In this document: piece by piece, positions 7,090-13,173 of the stretch | Layout: each line of letters begins with the position of its first letter | How positions within the stretch are numbered: the first letter of the stretch is position 1 | Origin: a virus | Length of the DNA: 39,597 nucleotides | IMG/VR virus record: IMGVR_UViG_3300021138_000075 | Coordinates: 1 to 39,597 of that record | Direction: 5' to 3' (one strand) | Program-made: the position numbers and the translations under genes | Notes under the pieces: generated by a model | What the model saw: the letters and a program-made list of their open reading frames with translations, nothing else | What the model was told of the DNA's origin: nothing | The model's database searches: none

Positions 7090-7662
7090 ACAATCATGAC
7101 TGCGGCTCTTAGCAAAAGCGTAGAAAAGTATGGTAGGTCAATTGTGATTGTACCAAACAAAAGCTTGGTAACGCAGACTGAAGAAGATTATGTCAATCTT
7201 GGATTAGATGTTGGTGTTTATTTCGGTGATCGTAAAGAATACAATAAAACTCACACTATCTGTACTTGGCAATCATTGAACAATCTACTAAAGAACACTA
7301 AAGCTGGCGAAGCTGATATACCTATTAACGAATTTATTGATAATGTTGTATGTGTCATGGTTGACGAGTGTTTTGACGGAGAAACGAGGGTGTTGACCAC
7401 GCACGGATATGTTCCTATCAAGAACATTAAATCCGGTGATAAAATAATTAATTATTGCGAACAGACCAAAATCTTCAAAGAAGATACGGTGATAAAACAG
7501 CACCATAATCTTACCGTATCTTCCCTTGAAAAAATGTATGAGCTAGAATTTGATAATGGAAGTGTAATCAAGGTTACTGGAAATCATAAGTTTCTAACAA
7601 CTCTAGGATGGTGCCGAGCAGATGAACTTACTGAAAATCATGAAATCGTGAACAAATCATAA
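6685..7662 (+). CDS. uvsW: C-intein 1 + UvsW middle segment + N-intein 2
   Basis: A 325-aa ORF in three parts. Residues 1-135 are the C-half of intein 1 (ends IIHHN). Residues 136-228 are UvsW extein, from Walker A Thr (TIMTAALS) through motif Ia (IVIVPNKSL) to VMVDE, the first half of the DECH box. Residues 229-325 are the N-half of intein 2, starting CFDGETRVLTTHGYVP and containing block B VTGNHKFLT. I used the ATG at 6685, which overlaps the endonuclease TGA, instead of the GTG at 6667. Both ends need protein trans-splicing, so this middle piece must undergo two splicing reactions. I know of few natural proteins arranged like this. Confidence 0.88.
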   Translation: MKEVITTFGQLSQYIEEFTCQQLENCKEVDISNFGISIPTPNGLQQVNYFIKKENLSGVELTINNKILGCAENHILLSAGCDIFAKDLTIGDSIDTINGPAEITNKTSIKCDDYYDVSINAPHLYYDGDGIIHHNTIMTAALSKSVEKYGRSIVIVPNKSLVTQTEEDYVNLGLDVGVYFGDRKEYNKTHTICTWQSLNNLLKNTKAGEADIPINEFIDNVVCVMVDECFDGETRVLTTHGYVPIKNIKSGDKIINYCEQTKIFKEDTVIKQHHNLTVSSLEKMYELEFDNGSVIKVTGNHKFLTTLGWCRADELTENHEIVNKS

Positions 7663-7821
7663 ATACACATCTTTCTAAATTTGATGAAAAAACCGCAATA
7701 AAGATAAGGAAGTTGTATGAAATTAGTAAGAAAAACTGAAATAGATAAACCTGATGAAGTGTTCAATCTTCACATTGAAAATGATCATAACTATGTGGTC
7801 GATGGTGCAGTAGTATCTAAT
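7369..7821 (+). other. Split intein 2 in UvsW DECH box (canonical split)
   Basis: The N-half is 7369-7659 (97 aa, Cys1) and the C-half is 7717-7821 (35 aa). They are separated by only 57 nt, which hold a stop, no endonuclease and a ribosome site. The split lies at the usual endonuclease-insertion site. Removal joins VMVDE to CHMAKAD, restoring the DECH motif. The C-half ends VVSN|C, with Ser in place of the usual penultimate His. Confidence 0.88.
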
Positions 7822-8553
7822 TGTCATATGGCAAAAGCAGATGCCCTAAAAACTCTATTGACGGGCGTGTTCAGTCAAGTACCCATCAGATGGGGACTAA
7901 CAGGAACTATCCCTAAAGCCGAGTATGAAAGGACCTCATTACTAGTAAGTTTAGGTCCTGTTATCAATAAACTTGCTGCAAGCGAGTTGCAAGATTTGGG
8001 AGTCTTAGCCAAATGCCATGTAAACATTGTACAATTAAAGGATGAAGTCGAGTTCTCAAACTATCAAAGCGAATTAAAGCACCTTCTTGAAAACGAAGAG
8101 AGACTAGACAAGATAGCTGAACTTATTAGTAAGATCAACGAAACGGGCAATACTTTGGTCTTAGTTGACAGAGTAAATGCTGGCAAAGAATTGGTTACTA
8201 GACTTCCTGATTCGGTTTTTGTAAGTGGTGAAACTAAACTAACAGAAAGAAAAGAAGAATACGATGAAATCAAAACAAGCACAAATAAAATATTGGTTGC
8301 TACTTATGGCGTTGCTGCTGTTGGAATTAATCTTCCTAGGATCTTTAATTTGGTTCTTATTGAGCCCGGTAAATCATTTGTTAGAGTTATTCAAAGCATT
8401 GGTCGTGGCATAAGAAAAGCAGAAGATAAAGACCACGTTGAAATTTGGGATATCACTTCAAGTTGTAAATTTGCCAAGCGTCACTTGACACAGCGTAAGG
8501 CATACTATAAAGAGGCTAACTATCCTTTCAGTATGGAAAAATTAAGTTATTGA
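7717..8553 (+). CDS. uvsW: C-intein 2 + UvsW C-terminal helicase domain
   Basis: A 278-aa ORF. Residues 1-35 are the C-half of intein 2 (MKLVRKTEID ... VVDGAVVSN). Residue 36 is Cys of DECH. The 243-residue extein has motif III (GLTGT), motif V (VATYGVAAVGINLP) and motif VI (QSIGRGIRK), the second RecA-like domain of an SF2 helicase. AAGGAAG lies 4 nt before the ATG, so this piece has its own ribosome site. The spliced UvsW would be 148 + 93 + 243 = 484 residues, close to T4 UvsW (about 500). The stop overlaps the -35 of the next promoter. Confidence 0.9.
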   Translation: MKLVRKTEIDKPDEVFNLHIENDHNYVVDGAVVSNCHMAKADALKTLLTGVFSQVPIRWGLTGTIPKAEYERTSLLVSLGPVINKLAASELQDLGVLAKCHVNIVQLKDEVEFSNYQSELKHLLENEERLDKIAELISKINETGNTLVLVDRVNAGKELVTRLPDSVFVSGETKLTERKEEYDEIKTSTNKILVATYGVAAVGINLPRIFNLVLIEPGKSFVRVIQSIGRGIRKAEDKDHVEIWDITSSCKFAKRHLTQRKAYYKEANYPFSMEKLSY

Positions 8554-8578
8554 TTCTTTGATTAATAGGTGCTATAAT
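8550..8578 (+). promoter_or_regulatory. Sigma70-like promoter, predicted leaderless start
   Basis: TTGATT at 8550-8555, 17-nt spacer, TATAAT at 8573-8578, then exactly 6 nt before the ATG at 8585. Transcription would begin at or within a base of the start codon. Confidence 0.7.
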
Positions 8579-8584
8579 ATCGAT

Positions 8585-9085
8585 ATGAAAATTTTAACAT
8601 TAGAAAATACCAGTTACAATCTAGAAACTCTTCCCGAAGAAATTGATGATTTGCGATTTGCCATTTTAGACAACTCTACTCCGGCAAATGTAGACTATCA
8701 TTATATTCCCTTAATCTTTCTAGAATCATTTAATGCACCTGCACTAGTGCTTAAGATAGGATCTTTTAAGATCAAAATGCCACTAGATTGGCAGATTTTA
8801 ATTGGTGAAAACGATCATGGTGACTTAGAAACACTACCCCTTACTAGTTTGAATGATAGGGGATTTAGTGCGTTTGAGTTTAACCCACTATCGTCTTTCT
8901 CTCCAACTTTCTTGCCCATTGAGATTTTAGACATATATAATGAAGTTACTTGGTATGCTCCTAGGCTAAGAAACGGGCAGTTTTTGTGCGTTCCATTAGA
9001 AGACACGCCCAAGCCCAAGTGTGTTTACTTTGTCAAAGAGATTAGCAGAAATTGCGAAATTGTAGATTACAACTTAGTTTTTTAA
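8585..9085 (+). CDS. Hypothetical phage protein (166 aa)
   Basis: A 166-aa acidic protein rich in Leu, Pro and Phe, with no motif that I can name. I placed the start at the ATG at 8585, which sits 6 nt behind a clear -10 TATAAT, rather than the earlier alternative. No ribosome site fits between promoter and start. It opens a run of tightly spaced genes leading to the clamp-loader-like gene, so a replication or transcription role is possible. That is inference only. Confidence 0.65.
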   Translation: MKILTLENTSYNLETLPEEIDDLRFAILDNSTPANVDYHYIPLIFLESFNAPALVLKIGSFKIKMPLDWQILIGENDHGDLETLPLTSLNDRGFSAFEFNPLSSFSPTFLPIEILDIYNEVTWYAPRLRNGQFLCVPLEDTPKPKCVYFVKEISRNCEIVDYNLVF

Positions 9086-9094
9086 GGAGACTAT

Positions 9095-9409
9095 ATGTTT
9101 AAGTGGTTTGATAACTGGTTCTATAACCAATGTAAGAAGGCTTGGGACAGAAAACATGTACCCGCTATAGTGTTGAATGATGAGTTAGATACCTGCACTC
9201 AACCCCGACCTGATATTAATCTATCAGGTACTGGAGTATCATTTACTGTTTATAATGCTAGCGGCGGATATGTCGTTCAGCATTATGTTTTGATCCAAGA
9301 TAAAAGAGGAATTGTAGAATCTGTGCCCAGACTGACTATTGTAACTAGAGATCAAGATTTGGGAGAAGTACTTGCTCATATTATGACTTTAGAAGCACTT
9401 AAAAACTAA
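9095..9409 (+). CDS. Hypothetical protein (104 aa)
   Basis: A 104-aa protein with AAGGAG 5 nt upstream of the ATG. The aromatic N-terminus (MFKWFDNWFYNQCKKAWDR) is amphipathic; the rest alternates strands and turns. I recognise no family. Its stop overlaps the ATG of the clamp-loader-like gene (TAATG), suggesting they are translated together. Confidence 0.6.
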   Translation: MFKWFDNWFYNQCKKAWDRKHVPAIVLNDELDTCTQPRPDINLSGTGVSFTVYNASGGYVVQHYVLIQDKRGIVESVPRLTIVTRDQDLGEVLAHIMTLEALKN

Positions 9410-10002
9410 TGGCAAAAGCAAAAACAAAAGCACCAGAAGATGAAAAATTAGAACAAGTAGAATTTAGTTTGTTCGAAGCCATTGCAGCTTGTGATCGTAA
9501 AGACTATGGCTGGTGGGATCGTCTTACCCCAGAACAGCAAAAGAAGTTTCATCCTTATGTAATGCTTACTTTTCTAAGTTCAGTCAAGTCTAGCAGGGCT
9601 ATGCAAGAGTTTCATGTGCTTAGCGTCAATGAAATGGCTAACAAGTACGCACTACACGAAGTAGTTAGCAAGCATCCAAAACTGCAATGGCTAATGCTGT
9701 GTGCTGCTACGTTAGGTAAAGGCAAGCAGTATCATCAGTGGATCCCAAACTTGCGTCCTAAAGTAACTAAGTTACAAGAACCCGCTACAGTAAAAGAAAT
9801 TAGCGAATACTTTAGTAAAGTATATCCAGATGCTGACGAAAATTTGATAAAAGAAATTTCAGAAAATTTTGTCAAACAGCATAAAAGAAAAGTGTATCTT
9901 TCAGATAGATTTCCTAACTTAAAGATTGACGATATAGATTTATTAAACAACTTGGTGACTGATGAAGAAATTGAAAAGTACGAAAGAGACCTCGGAAACT
10001 AA
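9409..10002 (+). CDS. 62: Clamp-loader small subunit, gp62-like
   Basis: A 197-aa helical protein of the right length for T4 gp62 (187 aa). The best-matching stretch is a run of helices with ANKYALHEVVSKHPKLQWL, then a Gly-Lys-rich turn (GKGKQYHQWIP) that resembles RGKRYGKWAKL in T4 gp62 as I remember it. gp62 with gp44 loads the gp45 sliding clamp for replication and late transcription. The other clamp-loader subunits are not in this window. The N-terminus is an Ala/Lys-rich tail. The call rests on pattern and context, not on an alignment. Confidence 0.6.
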   Translation: MAKAKTKAPEDEKLEQVEFSLFEAIAACDRKDYGWWDRLTPEQQKKFHPYVMLTFLSSVKSSRAMQEFHVLSVNEMANKYALHEVVSKHPKLQWLMLCAATLGKGKQYHQWIPNLRPKVTKLQEPATVKEISEYFSKVYPDADENLIKEISENFVKQHKRKVYLSDRFPNLKIDDIDLLNNLVTDEEIEKYERDLGN

Positions 10003-10672
10003 GAACAGTTGCGAGTTTTGCAATCGTAGTTTTATTAGAGAGTCTACCTTAATCAATCATTTGTGTGAATACAAGCACAGATGGATGAATAAGGACCATC
10101 ATGGTAACCGTGTAGGCTTTCAGTCTTGGTTACAGTTTTTCAATAAAAGCAGCCCCAATCACAAGACTAGAACATATTTAGACTTTATCAAAAGTTCTTA
10201 CTATACAGCATTTGCTAAGTTTGGCAGTTACTGCGTAGATGCTAGAGTAATCAACATTCCTAGATATGTAGATTGGCTGCTTAAGAATCAAATTAGAATC
10301 GATTCTTGGAATACAGATACAAATTACACTAAGTTTATTATCGCTTATCTCAAGGATGAAGATCCACTAGACGCTATTGCCAGAAGCATTGAAACAACTA
10401 TGAGATTGGCAGAAGCAGAAAAGTTACAAACTAAAGATTGTTTGCGTTACGGCAATCGTAATCGTCTGTGCTATGAAATCACAGCGGGCAGAATTAGTCC
10501 ATGGATGCTTTATCATAGTGAGAGTGGTAAAGAGTTTTTGTCTAGTCTAGATGAAATACAAGTTAAACTAGTAGTCGATTATATTCAGCCAGAGCAGTGG
10601 GCTATAAAATTCAATCGTGATCAAAATATAGTGCAGCAAGTCAAAGAACTATTGAGCCTGGCTGGCTATTAA
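9962..10672 (+). CDS. C2H2-type zinc-finger phage protein
   Basis: A 236-aa protein beginning inside the end of the gp62-like gene (41-bp overlap, different frame). Residues about 17-40 contain CEFCNRSFIRESTLINHLC and a later His, a C2H2-like zinc finger. The rest is a helical domain rich in aromatic and charged residues with no known signature. The finger suggests binding to nucleic acid or to a replication partner. The only early ATG is at 9962, so the overlap is likely genuine. It is followed by TAATG coupling to the next gene. Confidence 0.65.
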   Translation: MKKLKSTKETSETKNSCEFCNRSFIRESTLINHLCEYKHRWMNKDHHGNRVGFQSWLQFFNKSSPNHKTRTYLDFIKSSYYTAFAKFGSYCVDARVINIPRYVDWLLKNQIRIDSWNTDTNYTKFIIAYLKDEDPLDAIARSIETTMRLAEAEKLQTKDCLRYGNRNRLCYEITAGRISPWMLYHSESGKEFLSSLDEIQVKLVVDYIQPEQWAIKFNRDQNIVQQVKELLSLAGY

Positions 10673-10896
10673 TGACTTACTACAACTACTACGACGGGGT
10701 AGATTGGGAAAACACTAAGCCTGGATGGTACGAAGCGTCTGTAAATCTAAAACATTATGATTCAGTAATGGAATGGTTACATAAAAATATAGGAAAATAC
10801 GAAAGACATACCAGATGGCATATTTTTGATGAAACTATGAAATTTAAGTTTAGATATGAAAAAGATTGTATGATGTTTATATTACGTTGGTCATAA
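10672..10896 (+). CDS. Small protein, 'F-LRW' C-terminal family
   Basis: A 74-aa protein, Tyr/Trp-rich, ending FKFRYEKDCMMFILRWS. The pattern of aromatic and charged residues just before a final LRW/LKY recurs in the small proteins at 10896, 14584, 14808 and 15348, so these look like diverged paralogues. Start and stop overlap both neighbours by 1 nt or so (TAATG). Unknown function. Confidence 0.6.
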   Translation: MTYYNYYDGVDWENTKPGWYEASVNLKHYDSVMEWLHKNIGKYERHTRWHIFDETMKFKFRYEKDCMMFILRWS

Positions 10897-11156
10897 TGGC
10901 TAACATACCACTCGACTTTCAAGACTACGATGACGATGATCCTAATATTGAATTTAGACGATCTAGGCAAAAGTATTGGTCTGCTCTAAAAGAACTTAAG
11001 CGGGAATATTCTGACGAGGATAATATTTCTTTTATCCAGTGGGTAGAAGAAAAATATGGATTTATAATCACCCTAGAGAACGGGATAGGGATTTCCGACG
11101 TTTATACGGTGGTAAATGAAGCAAAATTCGTATTTTTCAAGCTAAAGTATCTGTAA
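10896..11156 (+). CDS. Small protein, 'F-LRW' C-terminal family
   Basis: An 86-aa protein with an acidic N-terminus (DYDDDDPNIEF) and C-terminus AKFVFFKLKYL, matching the end pattern of the neighbouring 10672 gene. I placed the start at the ATG at 10896, overlapping the upstream TAA by 1 nt, instead of an earlier in-frame start at 10866. It closes the run that began at 8585. Function unknown. Confidence 0.6.
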   Translation: MANIPLDFQDYDDDDPNIEFRRSRQKYWSALKELKREYSDEDNISFIQWVEEKYGFIITLENGIGISDVYTVVNEAKFVFFKLKYL

Positions 11157-11184
11157 GTCATTGATTCTATTGGGAATATAATAG

Positions 11185-11213
11185 TTGACAACAGGCTGAC
11201 TAAATAGTATAGT
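11185..11213 (+). promoter_or_regulatory. Strong sigma70-like promoter for nadM
   Basis: Perfect TTGACA at 11185-11190, 17-nt spacer and TATAGT at 11208-11213. The predicted start near 11220 places the hairpin at 11222-11244 at the very 5' end of the mRNA. Confidence 0.8.
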
Positions 11214-11221
11214 ATTAAACA

Positions 11222-11244
11222 TAGAGAAGGGTAGACCATCTCTA
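11222..11244 (+). promoter_or_regulatory. 5'-terminal stem-loop in nadM leader
   Basis: TAGAGA (11222-11227) pairs with TCTCTA (11239-11244) around the loop AGGGTAGACCA. The same 11-nt loop with a different stem precedes nadV at 13126-13146, so the stem covaries. Followed by AAGGAGTAGATCCA before the ATG in both leaders. Confidence 0.75.
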
Positions 11245-11269
11245 ACACAAAAACAAGGAGTAGATCCAG

Positions 11270-12328
11270 ATGAAAAAGAACAAATCTCAGGGTTGGACCG
11301 ATCACGGTGTCGAAGCAAGACGCTATGACCTAGCAGTGGTAATTGGTCGCTTTCAGCCCTTTCACAATGCCCATGAAGAACTGATTGAACGAGCCAAAAA
11401 GCACAGCGACAACGTCCTGGTACTGATTGGTAGTTCATTTATTGCCCGCAACATCAAGAATCCGTTCACTTATGACGAGCGAGTTCAGATGCTGCCCAAA
11501 GGTGTAGTGTCTGCACCTATCGAGGACGAACTTTACAATGACCAGCATTGGGTAGCCCGCGTTCAACAGGAAGTTGAAAACGAGCTGAGCCAACTCTATG
11601 ACGATATCAGCGAATGCACCGTTTGCATCGTGGGTCATGAGAAAGACGATAGCAGTCAGTATCTCCGCTGGTTCCCTCAGTATACATTTGAAGAGGTGCC
11701 CAGTCTTGCAGTGCTGGACAGCACCCGAATCCGCGACATTCTGTTCGGGAACGAAATGATTCCAGCAGATGTTATGCCCCTCCGAGTAGAGAACTTTATC
11801 CGCGAATGGCGTAAGTCTAATTCGGAAATCTACAAGAACCTGTGTGATGAACACAAGTTCATCAAAGATTACAAGCAGATGTGGAGCGCGGCGCCCTTTC
11901 AGCCCGTGTTCGTTACTACTGATGCAGTAGTCATCTGTCAGGGCCACATTCTTTTGATCAAGCGTCGCATGGCCCCGGGTAAGGGTCTTTGGGCTCTGCC
12001 CGGAGGCTTCTTGGGTACTAACGAAAAGATTGAAGATTCTATGATCCGCGAGTTGGAAGAAGAGACTCGCATCAAGGTCAGCAGCGACATGCTGCGAGCC
12101 TGCACTAAGGGTAATCATGTATTCGATCATCCCCGCCGTAGCGAACGGGGCCGGACGATCACTCATGCTTATCTGGTTGTCTTGCAAGAGCGCACTCTTC
12201 CTAAAGTGCGTGGATCAGACGATGCCGAACGCGCTAAGTGGTTTCCGCTTTCGGAGTTTTATGACATGACAGACCAGCTCTATGAGGATCATTGGAGCAT
12301 AGCCAGTCATCTTATAAACCGTTGTTAG
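11270..12328 (+). CDS. nadM: Bifunctional NMN adenylyltransferase / Nudix hydrolase
   Basis: A 352-aa protein. The N-terminal nucleotidyltransferase has GRFQPFHNAH (GxFxPxHxxH ATP-binding motif) near residues 26-35 and DSTRIRDIL near 152, the ISTxxR-like motif. The C-terminal domain is Nudix: GGFLGTNEKIEDSMIREL followed by EEET. The fusion is the NadM-Nudix type; the first half makes NAD from NMN and ATP, the second typically cleaves ADP-ribose or related nucleotides. With nadV it completes NAD synthesis from nicotinamide, as in the vibriophage KVP40 pathway. AAGGAG lies 9 nt before the ATG. The gene avoids TTA/CTA/TCA codons for about 250 codons. Confidence 0.92.
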   Translation: MKKNKSQGWTDHGVEARRYDLAVVIGRFQPFHNAHEELIERAKKHSDNVLVLIGSSFIARNIKNPFTYDERVQMLPKGVVSAPIEDELYNDQHWVARVQQEVENELSQLYDDISECTVCIVGHEKDDSSQYLRWFPQYTFEEVPSLAVLDSTRIRDILFGNEMIPADVMPLRVENFIREWRKSNSEIYKNLCDEHKFIKDYKQMWSAAPFQPVFVTTDAVVICQGHILLIKRRMAPGKGLWALPGGFLGTNEKIEDSMIRELEEETRIKVSSDMLRACTKGNHVFDHPRRSERGRTITHAYLVVLQERTLPKVRGSDDAERAKWFPLSEFYDMTDQLYEDHWSIASHLINRC

Positions 12329-13061
12329 ATTTTAGGCCCCAATTCCAAGTACCGTCATCATTATAGACCCGTTTACGAAGTTTAGATTTTGCTGAATATT
12401 CGGGTCTTTTTTGTCCTTTTATCTTGGGTCTACTGCCGGTTCTTTTTGCATTACAAGCCCTACTACAACATCTATTCTCTTTCTTAGGATGATGCAACAA
12501 TTCGTTTTTCACAAATTTACATTGACATACGGGGCATTGATATTCTCTATCTTCTCGAGGCATGGCATTTTTCTTACCCATAATTCGGGCTTGTACGGAA
12601 GAAAGTTTTTTATGTTCTTTAGTTCCGATCCATGTATCAAGACCTAACTTAACCCGTTCTTTACGTTCGGCCCATCGTGCTTTCATTTTTTCACGGGTTT
12701 TTTCTGAAACTGTATGCCCTGAAAGTATTCGACTCATCTTTTCTTTGTGTTCTGTAGAATGTTTTTTACCTTTGAATCCGTGTGTAACGTGTGGGGCCGA
12801 TGACATGTTATACCAATCTCGGCTGTTAACCGCATCAAATTCCGAAATAAAATATTCTTCTAAGAAGTTTAAATCAGCCTTAGAAAAAGCAAAGGCTATT
12901 ATTTCTCGCTCAAAGTTTACAATTCCGTATTTTCGTATTGCGCGATTGATAGCGCGACCAGAACCAAAGTATATAACATCAACTGGCTTACGCGATTGGC
13001 CAACGTACCGTTTTCCATTTATTCGGTTAGTAGTAATGTATATAAATCCAAAAGGCTTCAT
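12312..13061 (-). CDS. GIY-YIG homing endonuclease
   Basis: A 249-aa minus-strand protein. The N-terminus has the GIY-YIG core: GFIYITTNRINGKRYVGQS, YFGSG, and FEREIIAF, with an acidic LEEYFI further on. The middle has NUMOD3-like DNA-binding repeats (GKKHSTEHKEKMS, SEKTREKMKARW). A four-Cys cluster (CPVC ... CCSRAC) follows. It is a free-standing mobile endonuclease wedged between nadM and nadV on the opposite strand; its 3' end overlaps the nadM stop by 17 bp. A perfect late-promoter octamer lies 5 nt before its ATG. Confidence 0.88.
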   Translation of the reverse strand: MKPFGFIYITTNRINGKRYVGQSRKPVDVIYFGSGRAINRAIRKYGIVNFEREIIAFAFSKADLNFLEEYFISEFDAVNSRDWYNMSSAPHVTHGFKGKKHSTEHKEKMSRILSGHTVSEKTREKMKARWAERKERVKLGLDTWIGTKEHKKLSSVQARIMGKKNAMPREDREYQCPVCQCKFVKNELLHHPKKENRCCSRACNAKRTGSRPKIKGQKRPEYSAKSKLRKRVYNDDGTWNWGLKSNNGL

Positions 13062-13066
13062 ACAAA

Positions 13067-13074
13067 TATTTATA
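13067..13074 (-). promoter_or_regulatory. T4-type late promoter, leaderless
   Basis: TATAAATA on the minus strand, the T4 late consensus, 5 nt before the ATG of the GIY-YIG gene. The expected start site falls at the ATG. Confidence 0.65.
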
Positions 13075-13089
13075 CATCTAAGAAAAAGG

Positions 13090-13117
13090 TTGACTAAATA
13101 GATTTATAGTATATAAT
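13090..13117 (+). promoter_or_regulatory. Sigma70-like promoter for nadV
   Basis: TTGACT at 13090-13095, 16-nt spacer, TATAAT at 13112-13117. The predicted start, about 13124-13126, again puts a hairpin (13126-13146) at the 5' end. Confidence 0.75.
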
Positions 13118-13125
13118 ATACTATA

Positions 13126-13146
13126 ACAGCAGGGTAGACCAGCTGT
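13126..13146 (+). promoter_or_regulatory. 5'-terminal stem-loop in nadV leader
   Basis: ACAGC (13126-13130) pairs with GCTGT (13142-13146) around AGGGTAGACCA, the loop found in the nadM leader. Inside the loop GG and CC could pair to give a GUAGA pentaloop. AAGGAG at 13159-13164 is 9 nt before the ATG. Confidence 0.75.
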
Positions 13147-13173
13147 AGATTACAAACTAAGGAGTAGATCCAA

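Noticed and set aside
5131-8553. UvsW breaks as simple pseudogene frameshifts
   Set aside because: Both breaks start with Cys and end with Asn at intein borders. The extein joins restore Walker A and DECH exactly, and each piece has a plausible start.
11435-12187. 250-aa antisense ORF opposite nadM
   Set aside because: Same shadow effect as for nadV; the sense strand carries complete enzyme motifs.
12562-13101. 179-aa plus-strand ORF opposite the GIY-YIG gene
   Set aside because: The minus strand has the clear GIY-YIG and NUMOD motifs; the plus ORF has none and would overlap the nadV promoter.
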